Origin: Spinacia oleracea
Taxonomy: Eukaryota; Streptophyta; Magnoliopsida; Caryophyllales; Amaranthaceae
Length of the DNA stretch: 64,000 nt
Assembly (NCBI RefSeq): GCF_020520425.1
Contig: NC_079491.1
Location: forward strand, 98,673,152-98,737,151
Reading direction: 5' to 3'
Below, piece by piece: positions 1 to 10,789 of the stretch (position 1 is its first letter; each line of letters opens with the position of its first letter). A model generated the notes under the pieces. It was given only the letters and a program-made list of their open reading frames with translations. It made no database searches and was not told the origin of the DNA. The position numbers and the translations under genes were made by a program.

Positions 1-1165
1 TAATGATATTAATCCACAACTTACTCTTGACTGAACCCGTAGGGTCTCACAAATAGTACGTAAACGGATCAAGTATTTAATGGCATTAAATACTCCATCT
101 ATGGATATTCGGAATCGACGGATCTTGGTTTCAGTGGGAGCTGAGATCGTCACAGGCAAGAAATGAATACTCCGGAAACGATGATATTGCCGGAAACGGA
201 AATATGGATCGTATCGGAAATATAAATATTATCCAAGTCGTAGATGTTGCCGGAAACGGAAACATGGTACGTATCGGAAAATATTATCGGAAATGGAAAT
301 ATTGCCGGAATCGGAAATATTGCCGGAAACGGAAATATTAAATATTTGTTCGAAACGGAAATTAATTCCGGAATCGGAAATATTAAATGTTGTTCGTATC
401 GGAAATGAATTCCGGAATCGGGAATTTAATCGGAAGCGTATCGTACGAATTAGCATCGGACGAGGCCCGCTAGACGAAGGCCCAGCACGAAGCCAGGCCA
501 TCGCCCAGCGAGCCGCACGCAACGCACGCCTCGACCAGGCCCAGCGCAAGGCCAGGCCCAGCCAAGGGCGCGCGCGCGCACGCAGCACCGCACATGGGAT
601 GTGCGCTTGTCGTGGGCCGCAAGGCCTGCGCGGGTGCACGGCTTGTGCGATGCGTATGCCGGAAATCCTAATTCTATTGGGATTCGTGCGAAGATTAAAA
701 TCCTAATCTTATTAGAATTGCTTTGTTATTTAGAGTCCTAATAAAGTTCTAATTAACAAATCCACATCCTAGTAGGATTACAATTCCTTTTCCATACCTC
801 TATAAATAAGGGCCTAGGGTCATTATTTATGCACGTGTTTTCAAGTATTCAAAGCTAGGATTTTTAAGCAGAAAAATCAGCCATAACTCTTGCCCATTTA
901 GCCGAAAATAAGTAGTACCTTAAGGGCGATTCTAGTTGGTCAATCTTAAGGCGGATCCGGACGTGCTGTGGACTATCTACGGAGGGACGACACTTGGAGT
1001 CCTAAAGACTTGTTCTTGTTCGGTTCGGGCGCAGCTAGGGAAGGCACGCAACAAAGAGTATGCATCTAAATTATGCTATATGATTATGTGTAAATAATAT
1101 GTATTCCTGGCTTAATGGTTTTTTCCGCATGATTTATGAATTGTCATATGTATCATAACCTAACA
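1..1165 (+). repeat. 5' LTR of Copia A (partial)
   Basis: Position 1 aligns with 8909 in the 3' LTR, so 144 bp are missing and the full LTR is about 1309 bp. It holds an array of short CGGAAATATT-type repeats (about 165-435), a GC-rich block (about 460-660), a TATA box (801-808) and a CA terminus at 1165. Confidence 0.93.
801..808 (+). promoter_or_regulatory. LTR TATA box
   Basis: TATAAATA precedes the GGGCCTAGGGTCATTATT block. The same box occurs at 9711-9718, 32110-32117, 53049-53056 and 61870-61877 in the other LTR copies. This conservation across five LTRs supports it as the retrotransposon core promoter; the transcription start itself is not visible. Confidence 0.75.
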
Positions 1166-1166
1166 G

Positions 1167-1180
1167 TGGTATCACGAGCC
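1167..1180 (+). other. Primer-binding site, initiator-Met type with one extra base
   Basis: It starts one base after the LTR end and reads TGGTATCACGAGCC. The usual plant Copia site complementary to initiator tRNA-Met is TGGTATCAGAGCC, which is exactly what the sister copy has at 62235-62247. This copy, and the one at 53411-53424, carry an extra C after TGGTATCA. Confidence 0.85.
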
Positions 1181-1949
1181 TCTTATTATTTTCATAATCT
1201 AAATTGCATGAACATGGTTAAATATTACAAATTTGCAAGAATTAAAAGGGGTGATTAATTTTCGTAATTGTTAATTAATTGCAAATTGCGTTTATTTAAT
1301 TATACGTACGCAGTTTTTCGGCAGTTTCTTCGTTACTCATCCAAATCGAGTGATTTTTGTGTCAATTACGCATGTAAAAGGCATTCTAAAATTTTGACAA
1401 AAATAATATTTTTCTGCCGAACCCAGAATTCTCAAATTCGAAGCCTAACTATGACTTTTCGAAGGTTTTAGTTTTTCGAATGCAAAATTTCGTAAATTTA
1501 AGATGTTAAATTAAATATTTGCGATTCTTGTTGATAAATCTTGAATTTTTGATTGACCTACTGTATATGTTTAACAAGTTTGAATGCCTAGCCTTGTTAA
1601 TTATGCAATCTAAGTTGTAATTATGATTAATTAGTTGAAAATTAGAATAATTTAGAATTAATTTGATTTTCATAATTAATTATAATTTAATTAGAAACCT
1701 ATGATTAATAACCACCATAAAAATTGTAAATATATGATAAATTTTAAATTTTTATGACCTAGGCTTGAATCCATGATAACCGGAAATCAATTGAATAATA
1801 AATTTTCGATTTTTCGCCCTAAAATTATGAAATTAATATAAATTTATTAATTTGTCATTAATTTTAAATATAAATTTTAAATTTTTATGCGATTCGTTCA
1901 TATAACTTGCACGCACAAAGCAATGGACGCTTCGTGTTACCCTTAAGGG

Positions 1950-2495
1950 GTGTTGTATAGTGCGGGCATGCGACGACGAGCAAGGGAGCTCGATCGTCGC
2001 CCGTGCGGCACGAATGCAATGAGCAAGGGCATGGTGCACGAGCACAAGGCAGCAGCCCTGCCTTGTGTCGTGGGCCACGAGCTATGGACGAATGGGCATG
2101 GGCGAAGGCAAGGCACGGCAGTCGCGTGTGGGCAGCAAGCGAGCTGCGCCACAACGCGCACTGCCTCGCGCAAGCGCGCGCAGCCTCGCGCGCAGCCTCG
2201 CGCAAGCTCGCGTGCCACGAGCGCTGCGCCCAGCGTCGATCGCGCGCAGCGAGCAATTGCTCGCGCACAGCGAGCGATGGCTCGCGCACAGCGAGCGATG
2301 GCTCGCGCACAGCGAGCGATGGCTCGCGTGCATCGAGCGCTGGCGCGCGCGCAGCGAGCACCAACTTGTGCGACGGCTTGTGATGGGTAGATGCAGCAGC
2401 TATGCGACGAGCGCATGGGCTGCGCGCACATGGCCAGCGATGGCTGTGTGCGTGTGGCCCATGGGCGTGCGATGCGTATGGTGTTTGCATTACGA
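1950..2495 (+). repeat. GC-rich minisatellite island in the Copia leader
   Basis: An abrupt switch from AT-rich to GC/CpG-rich DNA built of GCGCAGCGAGCGATGG-like words. About five tandem 21-bp units lie at 2239-2343; those at 2260-2280, 2281-2301 and 2302-2322 are identical. Equivalent islands at 54140-54745 and 63018-63740 contain different repeat units. The many overlapping ORFs here reflect the lack of AT-rich stop codons rather than genes. Confidence 0.85.
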
Positions 2496-3082
2496 TTAGA
2501 TCGTTTTGAATGTTTAATTTGAAATTTTCAGTTTACGTAATTTTAATTAATTTTAAAATTAATAATTTAAATTATTTTCTTGGATTTTAATTTTGAATAT
2601 TGTAATTATAATAAATTTTATTTATTCTAATTATTTTACTAAAATTAAAATCATGAATTAATTTAAATACGACTGAAATTAAATTAAACTTTTTGGATTC
2701 AATTATAAATTTATATGAGCTTTAAATTTTAATTAAATTTGTATGTTTCCGGTTAGACTTGAAATACATTTTTATGTTTAAAATTAGTAAAGCATATGAA
2801 TTTATTGGTTTAAGTGGGAGCCCTTTTAGTCATAAACTCTTGATTAGGTCTACAAATCCTTAAGGTTAAAACAACTTGATTAGAATTAATAAGGACTGAA
2901 TAATTGGTAGATTATTGGTGCCCTTGATTAATTGCTGCAAATGTTTACGTGATGCATAATGTGTTTTAACTAACCAGCTATGTGGGCCATTCATGATAAT
3001 GAATGGGTGAATGGTATATATTGTATATGTACTGTTTTGCAGGTTATGAAGTGACTAGTATGGCCTAAATAGGATAGAAAAT

Positions 3083-3166
3083 ATGGTCTGCGTACCATTA
3101 ATTTGAATGTAATTGGTCTAAAGTACCAAAGTTGTTTTTCAAATTCAAATATGGTCTGCGTACCAT
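3083..3166 (+). promoter_or_regulatory. Three related stem-loop motifs in the leader
   Basis: ATGGT-ctgcg-TACCAT occurs at 3083-3098 and 3151-3166, with TTGGT-ctaaag-TACCAA between them (about 3114-3130). The copy at 55346-55432 keeps the arrangement with a loop change only (ctacg). A role in packaging or dimerisation of the element RNA is an inference. Confidence 0.45.
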
Positions 3167-3936
3167 CAAATAGTTGTAATTAGTTTTAATTATAGCTTAT
3201 CCTATTTGAAGAAAATGGTGCCTCCCACGGAGATTTTCAAGACGGACTTTGAAGTCAAAGCTTCAAGATGAAGTCGGGCCATACTAGATCACATTTATCT
3301 TATGCATGCTTTAAGTTATTTATTGCTTTAAATATGTCTTAATTATGCATAAGATTGTGGCTTGATTATGTTGCATGATTAAGGATTTTAGTTCACTTAA
3401 AATCTAACCAACATAGTAAGAGCCTTAAGTTCCAAACTTAAAAATTGAGTTAAAAGGTGCCATGCCAAAATATACACTTGCTTGGATATCCTTTACATCA
3501 ATCTAGTAATAGTTTTCGCTCAGCGAGGTGTTACTTATTGGTCCTAAAGGGGCAAGGTACACAAATAATTGTGAGTACATGTTAGTTTTGGTGAAACTCA
3601 ACGATATAAGTAAGGAGTCCTTTTATGTCGTGGCAAAATCGATAGGTTTACCTAATAAGTTCTTAGACGTACCTATCAACCAAGAATAGTTTCTAGACTA
3701 TTAGCAAAAGGCTTTTGCTTACCTAAGATGTTTTAGGATTAAGTCGACAAACTGTGCTTAGTTCTTCAATGATTTTAGGATCTTGGAATCATTTTATTCA
3801 CACCTGCCGGAACACATAACTTGAATAAAATGCTTAATAAACATTGAATTATGCATGTATGCTAGAATTTAAGTTTATTAAGAGAAACTGTGAATGGTTA
3901 TTTATTTGTTTATTCTTTTCAATTGTAGTTTTTAAT

Positions 3937-6900
3937 ATGGCAAACAACAATTCATTCAACATTCGATCAATTCTCGAAAAGGAGAAGTTGAACGGGAAAT
4001 ACTTCCTTGACTGACAAAGGAACTTGCAAATAGTTCTTATGCAGGAAGAAAAGGAGTATGTCCTAGATGAGGCGATGCCCGAAGCCGCAGGCGACGGGGT
4101 CACTCAGGCAGCCCTCAATCGTTGGATTGATGCCAACAAGGATGTGAAATGTCTAATGCTCGCCACCATGAGTGCGGATCTGCAGAAAACGTTCATCAAC
4201 TCAGATGCTTTCACAATCATCAGTGAGTTGAAGAACATGTTCCAAGATCTGGCTCGAGTCGAAAGATTCGAGACTCATAGGCAAATTCTTGAGACCAAGC
4301 TTAAGAAAGGTGAGCCCGTAAGTCCACGTGTTCTCAAAATGATTGGACTCATTGAGAATATGAGTCGGCTGGATCAGCAATTTTCTCAGGAAATGGCTAT
4401 AGACACCATCCTCCATTCTCTTCATAGCGGGTATGATCAGTTCAAACTGAACTACAGTATGAATAGTCTGGACAAAACGCTCACTGAGCTTCACGGTATG
4501 CTGAAGACCGCTGAAAAGACGCTCAAAAGTGATAAGCAGGATGTGCTTATGGTGCGTGGGGGCAAGTTCAAGAAATCTGGAAAGAAGAGGAATGCTAAGA
4601 AAGGTGGCGACAAGGCCAGCCCAACTAAGCAAACTGGCGCCAAATCTGTAAAGAGGAAGGTCAGTCAACCCACTTCTGAATCCGAATGCTTCTACTGCAA
4701 GAAGAAGGGGCATTGGAAGAGAGATTGCTTGAAGCTAAAGGAAGATCAGAAGAACGGAACAGTCGTTCCATCTTCAGGTATTTTCGTTATAGACTGTATA
4801 CTTGCTAATTCAACTTCTTGGGTATTAGATACAGGTTGTGGCTCACACTTATGTTCCAATCCACAGGGACTAAGAAGAAGTAGAAAGTTAAGCAAGGGTG
4901 AAGTCGACCTACGAGTGGGAAATGGAGCACGGATTGCTGCATTAGCTGTAGGAACTTACTTTTTGTCGTTGCCCTCCGGGCTAGTTTTGGAACTGGAAGA
5001 ATGTTTCCATGTTCCAAGTCTTACTAAAAACATCATTTCAGTTTCTTGCTTAGATGCTAAGGGATTTTCCTTTTTAATAAAAGACAATAGTTGTTCGTTT
5101 TATTTTAAAGAGATGTTTTATGGATCTGCTAGATTAGTCAATGGACTTTATTTATTAGATCACGACAAACAAGTATATAACATAAATACCAAAAAGGCCA
5201 AAAAGAATGATTCAGATCTCACCTATCTGTGGCATTGTCGATTAGGCCATATAAACTTGAAACGCTTAGAAAGACTTCAAAATGAAGGAATTCTAGAACC
5301 ATTTGACTTAGAGGATTATGGTAAATGCGAATCATGTTTACTTGGCAAAATGACAAAGCAACCTTTCTCTAAAGTTGGAGAAAGAGCAAATGAACTATTG
5401 GGTTTAATCCATACAGATGTATGTGGACCAATGAGTACAAATGCTAGAGGTGGTTTCAGCTACTTTATCACTTTCACTGATGACTTCAGTAGGTATGGTT
5501 ATGTCTACCTAATGAAGCATAAGTCTGAATCCTTTGACAAATTCAAGGAATTTCAGAGTGAAGTAGAGAATCAATTAGGCAAGAAGATAAAGGCACTGCG
5601 GTCTGATAGAGGCGGTGAATATCTGAGCTATGAATTTGATGACCATCTGAAAGAATGTGGAATTCTATCAGAATTGACTCCTCCTGGAACACCACAATGG
5701 AACGGTGTGTCGGAACGGAGGAACAGAACCTTGCTAGACATGGTCAGGTCAATGATGGGTCAGGCCGAACTTCCATTAGAATTTTGGGGACATGCACTAA
5801 ATACAGCTGCACTCACTATAAATAGAGCTCCGTCTAAAGCTGTCGAAAAGACTCCATACGAGTTATGGTTTGGAAAGCCTCCAAATGTGTCATTTCTTAA
5901 GATTTGGGGATGTGAAGTATACGTCAAACGATTAATTTCAGACAAACTTCATCCAAAATCTGACAAATGTATCCTTGTGGGCTATCCAAAGGAAACAAAG
6001 GGGTATTACTTCTATACATCTGAGAACAAGGTATTTGTTTCTCGAGATGGTGTCTTTTTGGAGAAAGATCACATTTCCAAAATGACAAGTGGGAGAAAAG
6101 TAGACCTCGAAGAAATTCGAGTCGAACAACAAACTCTAGAGAATGCTCAAGATGACATTCAGGATGAAACTCAGAGATCTTTAGAAGAATCTGGTGAGAA
6201 TCATGGTCAATCTAGAAATATTACCCCGCGTAGATCGCAAAGATATAGATCTCAACCGGAAAGGTACTTAGGTATTTTGACGAACGAGAGCTATGACGTT
6301 CTATTACTTGAAAGTGATGAACCTGCGACTTACAAACAAGCTATGACGAGCCCTAGCTCCAAGCAGTGGCAAGAAGCCATGCAATCTGAATTAGACTCCA
6401 TGTCTGAAAACCAAGTATGGGATTTGGTCGATTTGCCAGATGGCTACCAAGCCATTGGAAGCAAATGGGTTTTCAAACTGAAAAAGGCCAAGGATGGGAA
6501 ACTTGAAGTTTTCAAAGCTAGATTGGTTGCAAAAGGTTACAGGCAAGTCCACGGTGTGGATTATGATGAAACCTTTTCACCAGTTTCAATGCTAAAGTCT
6601 ATTCGGATAATGTTAGCAATCGCTGCATATTACGATTACGAAATATGGCAGATGGATGTCAAAACTGCTTTCTTAAACGGCGTTTTAACAGAAACTGTGT
6701 TTATGACACAGCCTGAAGGTTTTGAGGATCCAAAGAATGCTAAAAAGGTATGCAAGCTAAAGAAGTCAATCTACGGATTGAAGCAGGCATCCAGGAGCTG
6801 GAATATACGTTTTGATGAAGCAGTCAGTGACTTTGGTTTCATCAAGAACGCAGACGAATCTTGTGTATACAAGAAGGTCAGTGGGAGCAAAATTGCTTTC

Positions 6901-7899
6901 CTAGTATTATATGTCGACGACATATTACTTATCGGAAATGACATTCCTATGTTGAACTCTGTCAAGATTTGGCTTGGGAAATGTTTTTCGATGAAGGATC
7001 TAGGAGAAGCACAGTACATATTGGGCATCAAGATTTACAGAGATAGATCTAAAAGGATGATTGGACTTAGTCAAAGCACTTATATCAATAAGGTGCTTGA
7101 TAGGTTCAAGATGGCGGACTCCAAGCGAGGCTACCTACCCATGTCTCATGGAATGACTCTAAGCAAGACTCAGTGCCCAAAAACACTTGATGAGCGTAGA
7201 CGAATGAATGGGATTCCATATGAATCATTGATTGGTTCAATATTGTATGCTATGATATGTACACGCCCGGATGTTGCGTACGCACTCAGTGCTACGAGCA
7301 GATACCAGTCAGACCCAGGAGAGGCGCATTGGACTGCTGCCAAGAACATTCTGAAGTACCTGAAAAGGCACAAAGATGACTTCCTGGTCTATGGTGGAGA
7401 TGATGAATTAATTGTTAAAGGCTATACGGACGCAAGTTTCCAAACCGACAAAGATGATTTCAGATCACAGTCTGGGTTTGTCTTCTGCCTCAACGGAGGA
7501 GCAGTAAGCTGGAAAAGTGCTAAGCAAAGCACCATTGCGGATTCTACAACTGAAGCGGAGTACATTGCTGCACATGAAGCAGCAAAGGAAGCTATATGGC
7601 TAAGGAAGTTCATAGGTGAACTTGGTGTAGTCCCCTCCATTAAAGGACCAATTGCCCTGTATTGTGATAATAACGGAGCTATTGCACAGGCAAAGGAGCC
7701 TAGACACCACCAGAGAGTCAAGCATGTACTTCGTAGATTTCACCTTCTACGAGAGTTCGTTGAAAGAAAAGAAGTCGAGATAAGCAAAATTGGTACTGAT
7801 GACAACATATCAGATCCATTAACTAAACCTCTGCCGCAGGCGAAGCACAACTCGCACACTGCAGCTATGGGAATCAAGCATATTGGAGAATGGCTTTGA
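3937..7899 (+). CDS. Copia gag-pol polyprotein with one premature stop near its N-terminus
   Basis: The polyprotein makes the particle protein, protease, integrase and reverse transcriptase/RNase H needed for retrotransposition. The likely gag ATG is at 3937. A TGA at 4012-4014 stops it after 25 codons, in frame with the remaining open frame from ATG 4024 (1291 codons). Numbering from 4024: gag; zinc knuckle CX2CX4HX4C at 222-235; protease D-T-G at 269-271; GAG-pre-integrase around 400-450; integrase catalytic D465, D528, E564 (D-35-E spacing); reverse transcriptase with Asp878 and YVDD at 963-966; RNase H Asp1136, Glu1177 (or 1179) and Asp1215. No other stop or frameshift is seen, so the copy looks recently silenced. 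A start at 4024 would lack the first 29 residues. Confidence 0.93.
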
Positions 7900-8753
7900 T
7901 GTCTCTGTTTAATGTTTTAAAGTTTTAGAGTTTAAATCTTTGTAAAACATTATTGGTTAATCATTCACAATAAATGAAAAGAATTCATTTTTCCATTTAA
8001 TTTGTGGTTTATTAAATGATGAGTCCCTTCAATTTGACGATATATTCAAGATAGACTGTCAGGACCAGTCCTGTGACTAAGAAATGTCTATCAAGTGAAC
8101 TTGAATGTCAAAGGTTGAAAATGGTCCCTAGTTGGAGTTTTCTATAAAATTGGACGCATAGAAAACGTTAGACGATTAGAATGCAAGATGACTAGTAGTT
8201 CTGTTTCTTGAACTATGTGGACATGGCAATGTCATAATCATTTGCATAGATACTTACTTTGGGAAGACTAGTATCGGACAAGACCTATGAAACTTTACTG
8301 TAAGAGATGAAAATCTGTCATAAGTAAATTTCATTAAAATTATTAGACACTAAATCCTCAATACCTGAGTGATTTGAGATTACTTGTTTGAGAACTGGTT
8401 GCTTTGACGTTGACCAACCGTCGCACCGTAAAAGGAGGCTATAAAGGCAACGCTCAGGTAATCACCTATCAAACAAAGTCTAATCTCAAGATCGCAAGAT
8501 TGGGATTGTCCTCCCATAAATCGGGATGAGATGCTTAAAAGTTGTACAAGGCCACTCGGAGAGCTAGAAACTGTGAAATGCATGGCCGTGCTCGGATGAA
8601 TCATAGGCTATGATTATCTGTCTATTTGATCAGTTGAACTCTGAAACCGAGAAACACCTCTGGACATAATAAGGATGACAACTCTTACCTTATGTTCAAG
8701 AGCAAGCATCGAGCGACAAAGGAATTAGGAAATGCACACTTGTCCCTAAGGAC
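7900..8753 (+). other. 3' untranslated region of Copia A
   Basis: This stretch between the pol stop and the purine tract has no supported gene. It is almost identical to 60064-60856 in the sister unit, even though the coding DNA between them is not, which marks it as functionally retained element sequence. Confidence 0.8.
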
Positions 8754-8764
8754 AAGTGGGAGAC
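8754..8764 (+). other. Polypurine tract of Copia A
   Basis: AAGTGGGAGAC lies immediately upstream of the 3' LTR start (TGAAGG at 8765). The same tract precedes the LTR at 60868. It primes plus-strand DNA synthesis in LTR retrotransposons. Confidence 0.85.
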
Positions 8765-10073
8765 TGAAGGAAATAATGCCCTTGGTCCAAGTATGCATTC
8801 TATGTTAAGTCTAATAAATGCGGTTCAGTATTAATTAACAAGTTAATAATTCAGTGAGATCAAGTGAGATGAATGCCTAGCTAGAGGCCGCTTCAGTTCA
8901 AGTGGAATTAATGATATTAATCCACAGCTTACTCTTGACTGAACCCGTAGGGTCACACAAATAGTACGTAAACGGATCAAGTATTTAATGGCATTAAATA
9001 CTCCATCTATGGATATTCGGAATCGACGGATCTTGGTTTCAGTGGGAGCTGAGATCGTCACAGGCAAGAAATGAATACTCCGGAAACGATGATATTGCCG
9101 GAAACGGAAATATGGATCGTATCGGAAATATAAATATTATCCAAGTCGTAGATGTTGCCGGAAACGGAAACATGGTACGTATCGGAAAATATTATCGGAA
9201 ATGGAAATATTGCCGGAATCGGAAATATTGCCGGAAACGGAAATATTAAATATTTGTTCGAAACGGAAATTAATTCCGGAATCGGAAATATTAAATGTTG
9301 TTCGTATCGGAAATGAATTCCGGAATCGGGAATTTAATCGGAAGCGTATCGTACGAATTAGCATCGGACGAGGCCCGCTAGACGAAGGCCCAGCACGAAG
9401 CCAGGCCATCGCCCAGCGAGCCGCACGCAACGCACGCCTCGACCAGGCCCAGCGCAAGGCCAGGCCCAGCCAAGGGCGCGCGCGCGCGCACGCAGCACCG
9501 CACATGGGCTGTGCGCTTGTCGTGGGCCGCAAGGCCTGCGCGGGTGCACGGCTTGTGCGATGCGTATGCCGGAAATCCTAATTCTATTGGGATTCGTGCG
9601 AAGATTAAAATCCTAATCTTATTAGAATTGCTTTGTTATTTAGAGTCCTAATAAAGTTCTAATTAACAAATCCACATCCTAGTAGGATTACAATTCCTTT
9701 TCCATACCTCTATAAATAAGGGCCTAGGGGTCATTATTTATACATAAGTTTTCAAGTATTCAAAACTAGGATTTTTAAGCAGCAAAATCAGCCATAACTC
9801 TTGCCCATTTAGCCGAAAATAATAGTACCTTAAGGGCGATTCTAGTTGGTCAATCTTAAGGCGGATCCAGACGTGCTGTGGACTATCTACGGAGGGACGA
9901 CACTTGGAGTCCTAAAGACTTGTTCTTGTTCGGTTCGGGTGCAGCTAGGGAAGGCACGCAACAAAGAGTATGCATCTAAATTATGCTATATGATTATGTG
10001 TAAATAATATGTATTCCTGGCTTAATGGTTTTTTCCGCATGATTTATGAATTGTCATATCACTAGTAGAAAAA

Positions 10074-10405
10074 ACCCTTATTGCAGCGGGCTTTTAGACC
10101 CCTGTTGCAGCATACATCGTATGCTGCAACTGGGGGGCCTGCAACAAGTCTGAACTTGTTGCAGCGTACATTGTTCGCTGCGAAAAGTGCTTTTTTGCAG
10201 CGTACATTTATATGTACGCTGCAACAAATGTGTAAAATTTGGCCAAAATCTAGACTTGTTGCAGCGTACAAATTGGTGTACGTTGCAAAAAACCCATTCT
10301 GTTGCAGCGAACATCTCTTTGTACGCTGCAACAGGTAATGATTTTTGCTAAATTTTACACCCTTGTTGCAGCGTACATATATATGTACGCTGCAACAAAG
10401 AGCTT
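10074..10405. repeat. Left subterminal repeats of the CACTA element
   Basis: Repeated TTGTTGCAGCGTACA and inverted TGTACGCTGCAACA words, often facing each other as short hairpins. In CACTA elements such subterminal motifs are transposase-binding sites; that role is inferred here. Confidence 0.8.
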
Positions 10406-10674
10406 TAGGCGGAATTTTTTTAATTTATTTAGGGATATCTGGAGTGCCTTGCACACAAATATAGAAACCTGTCACAACAATAATAATATCGCTAATAATA
10501 TCGCAACCTGTATAACAATTATAAAAACAATAACTGGTGTTTTGTATATTATATATCCCAAAACAAAGTTCATGTAGTACATTCAAAAATATGTACGTTC
10601 CAATTTCAACGTACGCATACATTTTAATATAAAAGATTGTTCTATAACATCTAAGCCAACTCGATCAAACGCGC

Positions 10675-10776
10675 TCAGGCCAATAATAAATACTTGCTGG
10701 TAAAAAACTTAGCCCATTCCTCAGGAACCACATCAATTTCCTCACTAGCATAAGGCGCATTCCTCGTAGTATAGAC
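10675..10776 (-). pseudogene. Exon-like C-terminal remnant inside the CACTA element
   Basis: On the minus strand an AG acceptor at 10777-10778 precedes 33 open codons and a TGA (10677-10675). The peptide is acidic and aromatic, with EEIDVVPEEWAKFF in its middle. Coding-like composition in an otherwise AT-rich region suggests the last exon of the element's ancestral gene or of a captured gene. The family is not recognised. Confidence 0.35.
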
Positions 10777-10789
10777 CTTCAAAAACAAA

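Larger units (their letters stand above)
1166..3936 (+). other. Long non-coding 5' leader of Copia A
   Basis: The leader is 2.8 kb from primer site to gag ATG and is very AT-rich, except for a GC-rich island at about 1950-2495. No coding region is supported; short ORFs here are shadows. The same leader recurs at 53410-56099 and 62234-64000 with high similarity outside the GC island. It contains three adjacent hairpin motifs at 3083-3166. Confidence 0.85.

Noticed and set aside
229-775. ORFs of about 130-190 codons in every Copia LTR, both strands
   Set aside because: They run through the short-repeat array and GC block, have no family resemblance, and owe their length to repeats lacking stops. 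Recurrence in each LTR is simply LTR homology.
1885-2500. Several overlapping 80-200-codon ORFs in the GC-rich leader island (also at 54068-54726 and 62854-63736)
   Set aside because: Six-frame openness is a composition effect in GC/CpG-rich repeats. The peptides are Ala/Arg/Ser low-complexity and differ completely between copies.
4024-7899. Viral (pararetrovirus or retrovirus) origin of the gag-pol frame
   Set aside because: Protease-integrase-RT-RNase H order, LTRs, primer site and lack of movement or envelope genes fit a Copia retrotransposon.
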